A program made the position numbers and the translations under genes. DNA of 64,000 bases from Arenibacter algicola (GTDB taxonomy: Bacteria; Bacteroidota; Bacteroidia; Flavobacteriales; Flavobacteriaceae), in NCBI RefSeq assembly GCF_000733925.1, contig NZ_JPOO01000003.1:1-64000 (forward strand). Direction: 5' to 3'. The notes under the pieces were generated by a model. That model saw nothing but the letters and a program-made list of their open reading frames with translations. It did not search any database and was not told the origin of the DNA. Shown piece after piece: positions 43,983 through 52,975 of this stretch. Each line of letters opens with the position of its first letter. The first letter of the stretch is position 1.

Positions 43983-44026
43983 GTAACTGGTTACACAAAT
44001 ATATTTAAATTTTGGTAACTAGTTAC
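43983..44026 (-). promoter_or_regulatory. marR promoter with paired operators
   Basis: On the minus strand, TATATTTG (43996-44003) is an exact Bacteroidota -7 box (TAnnTTTG). It is flanked by GTAACTAGTTAC (44015-44026, perfect palindrome, near the -33 side) and GTAACTGGTTAC as read on the plus strand (43983-43994, perfect 5-bp arms) just downstream. Centre spacing is 32 bp, about three helical turns, so two dimers would sit on the same face. Confidence 0.75.
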
Positions 44027-44282
44027 GTAATTTTTGATTTTTTAATTGTTACTGGTTCTGCATTGTATCCGTCTTATGAAATATATGAAATGACCAGTGT
44101 TGAATTTACTGTGCCCATATCATGAAAGTGTTCTATTGAAGTAGAAATCTATCTAACTCCTGAGATCCAAAAAGTATTTGATTAAAATAGAGATTAATTG
44201 ATTAACTAAATAGAGGATCTTTTATCAGTTGAATATTAAAAGAAGAATGTTTAACTTTCAAAAAAAATATAAAGGACCAACC

Positions 44283-45419
44283 ATGCACAAAAGAACTGCA
44301 CTAACAGTATTTTCAATTGTATCCTATTTAGGATTTTCCTGCACCTTAATGGGGCAAAATACCCACCATGATCATACGCACCATGCGCATGACAATAATG
44401 ACATGGCGCATCATCACCCGCATAGCCCTATGGCTTCAGATGAAATTCCCATGCAGGCAAAACTGCTTACGGGACAAGGGGAGTTTGTTTTTTCTTGGGA
44501 CCAGGAATTAACGGCGGCCTTTCCAAAAGAGGCCCATGAATTTGAACCAGGAATGCACGGAGGATTTAATGAGGATCCTGAAACCGGCATCGTTTATACG
44601 GGAATACCTGGATACGGACTATGTTCCATTAGCCCCGATCTAACAAAATGGTCTACCATAGGTAGTGATCAACGTTTAAAGGATAATATCCATGGTATTG
44701 TTTTCTTTGTTCACAAGGGTGAAAAATACCTAGCGGTGGCACAAGAGGGAAAAAGAGTTCTGGTTCTTACCTTGGACGGAAGAATCGTGAGTGAAATTCT
44801 GAAACCTACAGGCACTGAATTCAAGTTTGCCGAAGCCAATGAGTTCTTCGTTTCGAAGGATAGTAATTTTGGGGTTACGGATGTAACCTACCTTAATGGA
44901 ACGCTATATGTGGCCCATGGTTATTCCGCAGGAGATTTTGTGATGACCATAAAGGAAAAGAATGGCGTTTGGAGCTGGGGAAAACTAGCCTGGGGAGGAA
45001 AAGGAGATATGCCAGGTCAGTTCCAGACCGCACATGGTATCTATGCCCACGAGAATCATATTCTTGTGGCCAATAGGGCAGCAGGACAAGTGGTAAAATT
45101 TACCAAGAAGGGCAAGTTTGTGGAAACTTTTAATGATATTCCGGAAAGTAGTCTGGTATGTAATGTCTCCTATAAAGCTGAGCATTACTTCCTAAATGCC
45201 TTGCAGGCCATTGGCGAACAAAAATCGGCACCGATCTATGTGCATACCGGAGAAAAGTTGCTATCGACCGTTATTCCCGGGGATTTGGATATTCCTGTCC
45301 TAACAAACATTCATCAGGTTTGGCCGCATATTGTTACAGAAAACGGCACCAAACAATTGTACCTTCTGGTTCATGGATGGAACAAAGGCAAATTTGCCGT
45401 CCTGAAAATGGAAAAATAA
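44283..45419 (+). CDS. Secreted NHL-type beta-propeller with His-rich N-terminus
   Basis: About 378 residues from ATG 44283, which follows AAAGGA and begins a good signal peptide (LTVFSIVSYLGFSC). In-frame TTG/ATG starts lie upstream at 44229 and 44247. After the signal comes a histidine stretch (13 His in about 25 residues, HHDHTHHAHD and AHHHPHSP), likely to bind metal. The rest is a six-bladed propeller pattern (GIVYTGIPGYGLCSI, YLAVAQEGKRVLVLTLDG, GTLYVAHGYSAG, ILVANRAAGQVVKFTKKG). A role in metal handling or sensing is inferred. A strong terminator follows. Confidence 0.75.
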   Translation: MHKRTALTVFSIVSYLGFSCTLMGQNTHHDHTHHAHDNNDMAHHHPHSPMASDEIPMQAKLLTGQGEFVFSWDQELTAAFPKEAHEFEPGMHGGFNEDPETGIVYTGIPGYGLCSISPDLTKWSTIGSDQRLKDNIHGIVFFVHKGEKYLAVAQEGKRVLVLTLDGRIVSEILKPTGTEFKFAEANEFFVSKDSNFGVTDVTYLNGTLYVAHGYSAGDFVMTIKEKNGVWSWGKLAWGGKGDMPGQFQTAHGIYAHENHILVANRAAGQVVKFTKKGKFVETFNDIPESSLVCNVSYKAEHYFLNALQAIGEQKSAPIYVHTGEKLLSTVIPGDLDIPVLTNIHQVWPHIVTENGTKQLYLLVHGWNKGKFAVLKMEK

Positions 45420-45420
45420 T

Positions 45421-45457
45421 AAAAAGGCCTCCTCAAAAACGGGAGGCCTTTTTTTAT
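45421..45457. terminator. Strong bidirectional rho-independent terminator
   Basis: AAAAAGGCCTCC and GGAGGCCTTTTTTT form a perfect GC-rich stem with a small A-rich loop, and T runs on both strands. It ends the propeller gene and the converging DUF1080 gene. Confidence 0.9.
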
Positions 45458-45461
45458 GGAT

Positions 45462-46466
45462 TTATTTTATCGGAGTCAAAACAATATTGCGATAGGCCAC
45501 ATTGCCGTGATCTCCCTGCAGGTAAATTGGCCCTGGACTCAATACATCTGACGACATTGCTCCACCGGTAGGTCCCCAGACGGGTTGATTGTCTATTATT
45601 TTTTTACCGTTAAAGATTACCGTCACATGTCGGTCTACCAATGTAATATCAAACGACTGCCATTCTCCCGCAGGTTTTTCGGCAGCCTCACTTGGTGTAA
45701 TACGGCTATAAAGGGCACCCATATTATGGCTGTCCAACTCCTTGCCATAGGAATCCACTACCTGGATTTCATAGAGTCCGCGTAGGTAAACGCCACTATT
45801 GTTGCCTTCTGGAACCATAACTTCCAACTTTAGGTTGAAATCATTAAAATCCTGTAAGGTTCTTATGTTTCCATAAGAGATATGTTCGCCATCTTCTGGT
45901 TGAACGGGATCGTTCATCAGCGTACCGTCCACCACCTTAAAACCGTTGGCCTTTTTCGGATCGATCAATTTCCAACCACTCAAATCCTTCCCGTTGAACA
46001 ATTTGATCGGCTTTTCAAATTTCAACTTGGATAGATCAGGTGTGTCCGGCATTGGCGGCATACGTTTTCCCGTAAAATTTTTGATGGACACCCCGCTTCC
46101 GTCCCTATTGGGACTACTCATGGTACCCAACAAGGCATCACCCACTTTTTTGACCTCCAGGGTATAAGTTATGGTATGGCTGCGCTCGGCACTTCTTTTT
46201 ACTTGATTGGTACGGGTAACAACCAAGGTATTTTCGTCCATTAGATAAACGTTGGCCACGGGAACTACACTACCACCTATCCATAATAGTTCGGCATCCA
46301 AAAAACCCTGTTCTTCATGTACTTTGAGCCAGCCTGCACCCCCGCCTTCAATTTCAAGGCCCCACATGCCCATAAAAGGGTTGGCCACAATCGGTTGTGC
46401 CTTACTATTAGCAAAGCTGTTAAAGGCTAGAAATATCAATATCATGGAAGTAATTGTCCGTTTCAT
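45462..46466 (-). CDS. DUF1080 (3-keto-disaccharide hydrolase-like) secreted protein
   Basis: A 334-residue secreted protein (signal 1-22). The N-terminal half (GMWGLEIEGGGAGWLKVHEEQ, LLWIGGSVVPVANVYL) is a small beta domain. Residues about 155-334 are DUF1080: FNGKDLSGWKLID, NFNLKLEVMVPEGNNSGVYLRGLYEIQVVDSYG, and PAGEWQSFDITLVDRHVTVIFNGK. DUF1080 is a laminin-G-like sandwich found on glycan hydrolases, and some members cleave 3-keto-glycosides. It fits with the Gfo/Idh/MocA oxidoreductases of this window, which could make 3-keto sugars. Confidence 0.88.
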   Translation of the reverse strand: MKRTITSMILIFLAFNSFANSKAQPIVANPFMGMWGLEIEGGGAGWLKVHEEQGFLDAELLWIGGSVVPVANVYLMDENTLVVTRTNQVKRSAERSHTITYTLEVKKVGDALLGTMSSPNRDGSGVSIKNFTGKRMPPMPDTPDLSKLKFEKPIKLFNGKDLSGWKLIDPKKANGFKVVDGTLMNDPVQPEDGEHISYGNIRTLQDFNDFNLKLEVMVPEGNNSGVYLRGLYEIQVVDSYGKELDSHNMGALYSRITPSEAAEKPAGEWQSFDITLVDRHVTVIFNGKKIIDNQPVWGPTGGAMSSDVLSPGPIYLQGDHGNVAYRNIVLTPIK

Positions 46467-46783
46467 ATTACTGTTTTTTATTATAGATTAGTTTATATGC
46501 AACATAAATTGTTCTTAATACGCTTGTATATGAGTAATACTGAATTTATATGCCATACATTTCGCTAAGTAAATTACGAAATAAAAAAGAATAGCATCCA
46601 TGAAAAAGCAATAAGTCGAGCATCTTTAAATTATAGCTAAAATCCTAAATACATGAACACTCAAATTTCTGCCAAACCTAAGTTATTCATTGGAATCGAT
46701 ATTCTAAAATAAGGGTTCTTACAATGCTTCTCAGGCCTGCCTTTGTCGGCAGGCTTGGCCCGAGATAGTTTACTTAATTAGTA
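46467..46783. repeat. Gene-free stretch with GCCTGCC hairpin
   Basis: No gene is seen in 317 bases. A 7-bp perfect hairpin lies at 46735-46754 (GCCTGCC, loop TTTGTC, GGCAGGC), of the same palindrome type as in the big repeat arrays. A related copy is near 47269-47295 in the next gap. Confidence 0.7.
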
Positions 46784-47128
46784 TTAAACCATTTCCTTGT
46801 TACAATACGTAGTTTTTTCAAAATCCCGAATATTTATTGCAATAATCGGTACTTCTGGAAACATTGCTTTTAGTACTGATATAATTTGTTTTGACAGATT
46901 AGCTTTTTGTTCTGTATTTCGTCCTTCCATTATAATTGCGAAAACATGGATGAAGTTATTGTGTGTGTTTCCTGTATTGTAATATTGAAAAGGATTAATT
47001 CTTACTTTTATTTCTTCAGGTAGAAATAATCTGGTTAAATCTGCAGCATCATAAACTTTTCGCATGATATCTTCTGGTGACTTCAGTTCTATAATTTGTT
47101 TGGAACAGTCTATTATAAAATGTGGCAT
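46784..47128 (-). CDS. 5-carboxymethyl-2-hydroxymuconate isomerase-like (CHMI)
   Basis: A 114-residue tautomerase-superfamily protein. It starts MPHFIIDCSKQI with the catalytic Pro2, and has IKVRINPFQYY and HVFAIIMEGRNTEQKANLSKQI, typical of HpaF/CHMI. CHMI isomerises an intermediate of homoprotocatechuate breakdown. Other genes of that path are not here, so it may serve another keto-enol substrate. It is downstream of an FMN reductase and DoxX on the same strand. Confidence 0.85.
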   Translation of the reverse strand: MPHFIIDCSKQIIELKSPEDIMRKVYDAADLTRLFLPEEIKVRINPFQYYNTGNTHNNFIHVFAIIMEGRNTEQKANLSKQIISVLKAMFPEVPIIAINIRDFEKTTYCNKEMV

Positions 47129-47316
47129 AATTGTATTTATTAGTGAAACTCAATTTTGAGAAGTCAGTAAGACGCACTGAAAATTGCAAGTTGAACTAAT
47201 CCCGCCTTTTTCGTCGGGATCTAGGTTCAATACCACGCCCTTTGGGTCGATTCCTATTATTGGGTTCAGGGCCTGCCTTTGTCGGTAGACAGGCTTGCCC
47301 TGAGGTTTAATACCTT

Positions 47317-47850
47317 TTATTTAATTATTGTTTGAAATTTATTAACCTTGGAATGAATGTCCACTTTCAAACTTTCATCATTAATTTCTCCATCATTGAA
47401 ATTATCATAGAATGAAGGCAATGAAAACGTATCTGTGATACTAGCTCCCATAAACGGGAAGTAAGCATTTGCTGATTGTAATACACTTGCCCCACCTCTT
47501 CCTCCTGGCGAAGTTGCCATTAACAGCATAGGCTTTTCTCTCCATACTTTCATATTTACACGAGATAACCAGTCTATAATATTTTTAAATACCGCTGCAT
47601 AAGACCCATTATGTTCTGCGAGAGATACTATAAATCCATCGGCAGTATCAAATAACTCGTTTAGTCTTTTTATTGCAGTCGGTATGCCATTTTCAGCTTC
47701 AAAATCAGGACCATAAATTGGCAGTACATAATCATTTAAGTCAACTGAAATAACATTTACTTTTTCTAATAAGTTTGCTGTATAGCCAATCAAACTTTTG
47801 TTTATAGATTTTTGACTATTGCTTCCTGCTATTGTGATTATTTTCTTCAT
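47317..47850 (-). CDS. NADPH-dependent FMN reductase / flavoprotein
   Basis: A 177-residue flavodoxin-fold protein. TIAGSNSQKSINKSL binds the FMN phosphate. LAEHNGSYAAVFKNIIDWLSR is the typical P-E-Y/H-N-G-S region. MATSPGGRGGASVL completes the flavin site. Members reduce FMN, quinones or azo dyes with NADPH. It starts 2 bases after the DoxX gene, so both are coupled. Confidence 0.92.
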   Translation of the reverse strand: MKKIITIAGSNSQKSINKSLIGYTANLLEKVNVISVDLNDYVLPIYGPDFEAENGIPTAIKRLNELFDTADGFIVSLAEHNGSYAAVFKNIIDWLSRVNMKVWREKPMLLMATSPGGRGGASVLQSANAYFPFMGASITDTFSLPSFYDNFNDGEINDESLKVDIHSKVNKFQTIIK

Positions 47851-47852
47851 GA

Positions 47853-48308
47853 TTATTGTTTTTTTGAGATTAATTTATCTATTGACCATTTTCCACTACC
47901 ATTAATTACTATACTTAATGCAAGACCGATAATTAGAAGCGAATATTCGAAGCCTTCACCGGCCTGATTACCAAACCAATTCATAAAAAAGCCATGTTCT
48001 AACTGCGTTGTATAAATAATACCCAAGAACATTCCTGCTAGTGATAGTGCCCAAAACCTGCTGATAAATCCTAGAATTAATGAAATTGAGCCAAAAAACT
48101 CGATCATTATTATTGAAAATGCAATAATACCGGGTAAGCCCATTTGAGTGGTGAAGAAATCTATTGTTGCGGAATAACCATAACCACCAAACAGTCCCAG
48201 TAATTTTTGTGCACCATGCGGAAATATTACCAAACCAAGTGTTAATCTTGCAATGCTAAATCCAATCTTTGGATTTGTCGTTAAAAGTGTTTTTGCTAAA
48301 TGTTTCAT
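47853..48308 (-). CDS. DoxX family membrane protein
   Basis: A 151-residue protein with four membrane helices. RLTLGLVIFPHGAQKLLGLFGGYG and FFGSISLILGFISRFWALSLAGMFLGIIYT are DoxX hallmarks. DoxX proteins take part in redox or thiol-stress complexes in the membrane. Directly before the FMN reductase gene. Confidence 0.92.
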   Translation of the reverse strand: MKHLAKTLLTTNPKIGFSIARLTLGLVIFPHGAQKLLGLFGGYGYSATIDFFTTQMGLPGIIAFSIIMIEFFGSISLILGFISRFWALSLAGMFLGIIYTTQLEHGFFMNWFGNQAGEGFEYSLLIIGLALSIVINGSGKWSIDKLISKKQ

Positions 48309-48330
48309 AATGTTTAAGATTTAAAATTGT

Positions 48331-48975
48331 TTATAAAGTTTTTCGGTAATACAAACCGAAAGATGATTTTTCTATAGGATTGGATCCATACTGGTCAAAG
48401 TCAAGACCAATACCCAATTGGTGCCCTTTATAAGACACACCCGCACGTAATTGCTGAAAACTTCTGGAATGAGTTTTAAACTCGTCCCAGACAGTTAAAA
48501 ACTGTCCATTTAACCAAAGAGATAGATTGTGATTTATAGGTGTGTTAAATTGAAACTGCGCAAACGCTTCAGCATAGCTGCCATTGGTTTGCTCAGAATG
48601 GGCTATGGTAGGAATAATTACAAATACTACTCGTGAATGTTTTAGTGCAAACTTTGCTGACTAACGTTCTGAATACCCAGCAATACTGTTGTAATATAAA
48701 GATGGACCAATTGAAACATTCTCATTAATATTCCAGAATAGCGTAGGCTGTACTCCGATCTCATCAAAGCCTTGATTTTCTTCATCTTTAAATTTTTGAA
48801 AGAAGGCCAGTGTATTAATGCTAAGAGTTTTGCTCTTATTAATGGTATAACTGGAGTATAATGTAAAATCTGTTTTATCAAGACCAGAAAACAGTTCTAC
48901 TTGAGTAAATTGTGCTTGTAAGTGGTTTGCTAACCCAATTGTAAAAAACGATGTAATGATGATTATTCTTTTCAT
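48331..48975 (-). pseudogene. Secreted outer-membrane-like protein with internal amber codon
   Basis: A single frame of 214 sense and stop codons broken by one TAG at 48661-48663. The first 104 residues have a signal peptide (MKRIIIITSFFTIGLA to LQAQ) and amphipathic strands (FTLYSSYTINKSKTLSINTLAFF, VSIGPSLYYNSIAGYSER). The frame goes on after the TAG with SAKFALKHSRVVFVII and strands ending in SFGLYYRKTL. The pattern suggests an outer-membrane barrel. No family is recognised. A substitution or read error can explain it. Confidence 0.75.
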
Positions 48976-49028
48976 GCTTCAAAATTCCGACAGGAACACA
49001 TGAAAAAAAATGAACTAGTTTAAGACTT

Positions 49029-49622
49029 TTACATTCTGTTGACTTTCGATATTATTTTACTCATAAATTCTGGAGTAATACCGATATAGCCTGCAAGGTC
49101 TTTTTGGGTAATTCTATTTACAATTTGAGGATATTTGCTTTTGAACTCTATATATCTTTCCTCAGCGGTTAAGGAAATGCCATGGTTGGAACGTTGTATA
49201 TAACTTATAAGTGACTTTTGGTATAGAATGCGATAAAACTTTTCGAATTTTGGTATTTCTTGAAATAGTAGATCATAATTAGCCCTGGATATACCCAATA
49301 ATTCTGAGTGCTCTGTAGCCTTAATAAAATAAGGTGTTGGTTTTTTCATCATAAAACTTGCAATGTCTCCGGTCCAATAGTCCTCTACTGCAAACATGGA
49401 TATGTGAGGAGCACCTTCTTCATCCATCGTGTAAACCTTTAGACATCCTTTAGTAATAAAGTACTCGTATTTGGTAACATCACCTGCCTGCATTAAAAAT
49501 GCCTTCTTCTTAGCTTTAATCTCCGTAAGTAATGAAAGGTATTTTTGCTTTTCCAACTCGGTTAAATCAATAAACCTAGCTATATTGTTAAGTATTAGAG
49601 TATGTGATTCTTTATAGTACAA
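49029..49622 (-). CDS. Crp/Fnr family transcriptional regulator
   Basis: A 197-residue regulator. Residues 20-135 are a cyclic-nucleotide-binding-like barrel (KKKAFLMQAGDVTKYEYFITKGCLKVYTMDEEG). The C-terminal HTH is RITQKDLAGYIGITPEFMSKIIS. There are no Fnr-type cysteines. The reading starts on TTG (49622); no ATG exists before the barrel. It heads the minus-strand group with the amber gene, DoxX, FMN reductase and CHMI-like genes, and probably controls it. The cyclase at 6.7 kb could make its ligand, but this is only a thought. Confidence 0.88.
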   Translation of the reverse strand: MYYKESHTLILNNIARFIDLTELEKQKYLSLLTEIKAKKKAFLMQAGDVTKYEYFITKGCLKVYTMDEEGAPHISMFAVEDYWTGDIASFMMKKPTPYFIKATEHSELLGISRANYDLLFQEIPKFEKFYRILYQKSLISYIQRSNHGISLTAEERYIEFKSKYPQIVNRITQKDLAGYIGITPEFMSKIISKVNRM

Positions 49623-49747
49623 TTTACGCTTAGTTTGAGTTGGTAGGCATTTTTTTTAGCCATTTTCTATAATTATTGCCAACTCTTACAGATAATCAAT
49701 TATTTAAAATGGATATTTCTTTCAAGCTGGGAAATTCAGTTAAATAC

Positions 49748-50467
49748 TCAATTCTTAATAAAAACCATGCAGTGCTGCCAAGGAAGGTTGTCAATGTTTC
49801 GGTGAAGCTTCAGCCCGGCCGCTTCCATTTCCTTAATGGCCTGGGCTTCCGTCATTTTATGTAATTCTTTTATGGGCACAGACTCATCTTCACCCCTATA
49901 TTCAATTAAAAACAGTTTGCCATCGGCCTTCAGGGCTTTTTTGATGGAGACCAACATTTCTGCCGGATAATTAAATTCATGATAAACATCGACCATCAGT
50001 ACCTTGTCCAGCGAATTTTCTGCTATGTTTATATTTTTTTCACCACCTTTTATCACCCTTACATTTTTAATTTGGTCCAGCTCTTTGCGATTACTTATCT
50101 CTTCCAACATTTCATCTTGAATATCAACAGCATAGATTAGGCCACTCTCGGCCAACTTTGCCATCTTAAAAACATGGTAACCGGATCCCGCACCAATATC
50201 CGCTATAATATCTTCCGGGTCAATAGCCATATTTAGCAGTAGGGTAGAGGTGTTTTCCTCTATTTCACGCTCGGGACGGTCCAACCATTGCATTCCCTGA
50301 TACCCCATTACATAGGCAATTTCCCTGCCCATATACCATTTTCCAATACCGTTTGGATCTCCTTTCTTATAGGTATAGTTGGCGTTAGGGGTTTTATCTT
50401 GTGCAATTCCCTGATGCCACTGTAATAATATCATGATAATGAATAAGGTCTGCGCAACTTTTTTCAT
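49748..50467 (-). CDS. Exported class I methyltransferase-like protein
   Basis: A 239-residue protein with a signal peptide (residues 1-22, to IAQD), unusual for a SAM enzyme. It has motif I DIIADIGAGSGYHVFKMA, then IYAVDIQDEMLEEI and LDKVLMVDVYHEFNYPAEML. The fold is that of a small-molecule methyltransferase. SAM is not expected outside the cytoplasm, so the signal may be an anchor or the protein may have another role. It is a single gene. Confidence 0.8.
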   Translation of the reverse strand: MKKVAQTLFIIMILLQWHQGIAQDKTPNANYTYKKGDPNGIGKWYMGREIAYVMGYQGMQWLDRPEREIEENTSTLLLNMAIDPEDIIADIGAGSGYHVFKMAKLAESGLIYAVDIQDEMLEEISNRKELDQIKNVRVIKGGEKNINIAENSLDKVLMVDVYHEFNYPAEMLVSIKKALKADGKLFLIEYRGEDESVPIKELHKMTEAQAIKEMEAAGLKLHRNIDNLPWQHCMVFIKN

Positions 50468-50877
50468 AGGGTTTTAATTTTCTAGTTCCTCTGTAATCGT
50501 TAATTGTGGACAGGAATGATTACCCTATTAAAAGTAATGAAATTAATGCTTTCCCAAATTTCAATTTTACCAAGAGATTTTCCCAAGACTTGAATTGCCA
50601 TTGAAACTCCCTTTAAATGTATGCCCCTCGTAAAATTTTGTTAGGCCCACAATAACAGCAAAACCAATATAACATGGATTCACTAGCCATAAATTTCAAC
50701 AATCATTGATGTTTTTCATGTTTATCAAGAGGTGAGCCAACTTAAATCACTAGCGGTATATTAGAACCATATTTTTTTGCGTAATGAATGGTTACAAATT
50801 ATTTATATTTAGATAACCTTTCTTTTATCCAACCAATAAGTTTATAAGATTAACTTGGCAACCTAGTTGGCAACAGT
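50468..50877. other. Gene-free divergent region
   Basis: No gene is seen in 410 bases. It carries the control region for the exported methyltransferase (minus) and the next plus gene. TATATTTA at 50804-50811 is near the -7 consensus. TTGGCAAC occurs twice (50855-50862 and 50867-50874) four bases apart, right before the plus-strand ATG. ATTAAAAGTAATGAA near 50527 matches the start of the repeats beside the toxin pair. Confidence 0.5.
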
Positions 50878-52050
50878 ATGAAACTAAAAAGCATTTTACC
50901 CACCATTTTTTTATTGATCTGTGGATTTGAGATGTTTTCCCAAGAAATCAATACACCGGAACTTTATTTAGAACCTATCTTCCATGTAAATTACGGGGAT
51001 GCTACCGCGGATAAACCCCAGTCAAAATCATGGACAAACCAATATGGGCAATGGTTGATAGTTGGGGATGCGGATGGTCCCAAATTATTAAAAAAAGAAA
51101 CTGCTGCCTGGGCGAGTCAATTTGAAGTAAATAAGGCATGGCTTAATTTACCCGTTAAGGCAGATGTGTATAACAAGGATGATAAGGCGCATATAGTCTT
51201 GGTCGGCGAATGTGCTTTGGATGTCGTCCAAATAAGGTATTCCCTCCAAAGCAAAAAATACGAACATCAATGGAAGGAATCCCTGCCTATTCCTCAAGAC
51301 TGTCAATCCATTGAGACGGCTACCATCACCCGAGATTCAAAAAATCAATATTGGGTCTGTTCAGATGTGGACCAAAGAATTATGGTTTGGCACTCTGTAA
51401 ATGGCAGGGATTGGTCTTATCCCATTACGCTGGCAGATAATATTAATGCAGACGATATTTCTTTAATAGTCGGACTAAAAAATCAGGTATCCGTCATCTG
51501 GTCCAACCAAAATACCCAATCCATTATGGAGCGAATCCACATTGATGGGGAGGAGGCCAATAATTGGTCGGAGCCCATAATTGTTCAACAAGGAGATAAC
51601 AATGCAGACGATCACTTGAATGCTACCGTATTTAAAAATGGGGAAATGGCCTTGGCTACCAAAAACAGTGTAGACCAAATAAATCAACCTCAGTTTGTTT
51701 TGAGAATAAGGGATAAGGAGGGCAGATGGACCAACATTCCATATGAGAACCTTACTGCACAAAGAAGTCCTTCCCGTCCTATTGTTAACCATGTTGAATC
51801 GGGGAAAATATTTGAAGCACATGCCGTAAAAAATAGGGAGAACAATCGATATTTTATTTCGGTCAATGAAATAGTAAAAAAGAAAAATGGCTGGGAGTTT
51901 AAGGAACTCATCCAATTAAAAACCAAAATAAATGGGAAAAACGGTGATGTAACCTCCAGTAAGGCCAGTTTTCTACCCAATGAGGCCAAATTCATATTTT
52001 TTTCTGATGATTTGGGCAATGTTTATTCCTTTGACCTTGATAAGCTCTAG
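50878..52050 (+). CDS. Secreted beta-propeller protein (sialidase-like), unknown
   Basis: A 390-residue protein with a signal peptide (1-22). The beta-rich sequence has W-containing blades (YGQWLIVGDADG, QYWVCSDVDQRIMVWHSVNGRDWSYP, QVSVIWSNQNTQ, EGRWTNIPYENL), like the Asp-box-type propellers of sialidases and BNR proteins. No catalytic set can be pointed out. It is a single plus-strand gene. Confidence 0.7.
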   Translation: MKLKSILPTIFLLICGFEMFSQEINTPELYLEPIFHVNYGDATADKPQSKSWTNQYGQWLIVGDADGPKLLKKETAAWASQFEVNKAWLNLPVKADVYNKDDKAHIVLVGECALDVVQIRYSLQSKKYEHQWKESLPIPQDCQSIETATITRDSKNQYWVCSDVDQRIMVWHSVNGRDWSYPITLADNINADDISLIVGLKNQVSVIWSNQNTQSIMERIHIDGEEANNWSEPIIVQQGDNNADDHLNATVFKNGEMALATKNSVDQINQPQFVLRIRDKEGRWTNIPYENLTAQRSPSRPIVNHVESGKIFEAHAVKNRENNRYFISVNEIVKKKNGWEFKELIQLKTKINGKNGDVTSSKASFLPNEAKFIFFSDDLGNVYSFDLDKL

Positions 52051-52322
52051 CAGGAATATATTAGGTGCATCAGTGTGAATTGAAGAAAAACAACTTAATG
52101 TCCCCATCGTTGGTATAGCCCTACATTTTAAAGTTGTTCATTGTAAATTATTGGACTACGGACAATTATGTTCTAATAGTTCCTTTCCTTTCAAAAAATA
52201 CCTAGCTACGATTACTGTTTCATAATAGTCCAAGTACAGAAATTGTGAATATCTATTTGTTGATTAGGGGGGCAAATTTTCCTTTAAGGACTACTTTTGG
52301 CATCCTTTAAAAAAACATAGAT

Positions 52323-52907
52323 ATGAGTCAGACTTGGTACGAGTGCAAAGTAAAATACAGAAAAACACATGAAACGGGAGAGCAAAAAGTAACTACGGAA
52401 ACCTATTTATTGGATGCCATATCCTATACCGAAGCGGAAAGTAGGATAAATGAAGAGATGGCCGCCTATACTAGTGAAGAATTCCTGATTACAAATATAA
52501 AGGTTGCGAATTTTTCAGAGGTGCACCCATTTGAAAATTCAGATCGCTGGTTTAAGTCGAAAGTAGCTCTAATTGCCTTTGATGAAAACAGTGGTAAGGA
52601 AAGAAAAACCAATATCTATTTGTTGGTTCAGGCCAATGATGTAAAGGAAGCTTATGACAATACCATACAAGCCATGAAAGGCACGATGGGCGACTATAGT
52701 ATTCCTGTTATTTCAGAATCTCCGATCATGGACGTATTTCCTTATTTTTCAGGAGATGAAGGGGATTTGGAACAATTGGAAAAGTTCAATGCCTTAAAGG
52801 CTTCAGGTTCGGAGCCCAATTCGCTTAATGAAGATTTGGAAGCATTGGATACTTTTGAAAATGAGGAAGCCCTGGCAGTTGGAGCCTTGGAAGGGGAAGA
52901 GGAGTAG
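52323..52907 (+). CDS. DUF4494 domain protein
   Basis: A 194-residue cytosolic protein. SQTWYECKVKYRKTHETGEQKVTTETYLLDAISYTEAESR is the DUF4494 core; the second half repeats the fold (WFKSKVALIAFDENSGKERKTNIYLLVQAND). The acidic C-terminus (DLEALDTFENEEALAV...EGEEE) is typical. DUF4494 is frequent in Bacteroidota without known role. Terminated by the hairpin at 52936. Confidence 0.9.
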   Translation: MSQTWYECKVKYRKTHETGEQKVTTETYLLDAISYTEAESRINEEMAAYTSEEFLITNIKVANFSEVHPFENSDRWFKSKVALIAFDENSGKERKTNIYLLVQANDVKEAYDNTIQAMKGTMGDYSIPVISESPIMDVFPYFSGDEGDLEQLEKFNALKASGSEPNSLNEDLEALDTFENEEALAVGALEGEEE

Positions 52908-52935
52908 ACCAAATTTCTTGGGGTTGAGTATATAT

Positions 52936-52960
52936 AGAGGGCCAATAGGCCCTCTTTTTA
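52936..52960. terminator. Rho-independent terminator
   Basis: AGAGGGCC, loop AATA, GGCCCTCT followed by TTTTTA. An 8-bp perfect GC-rich stem. It closes the DUF4494 gene just before the converging SDR gene. Confidence 0.88.
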
Positions 52961-52975
52961 GTAATCCTAACAGTT

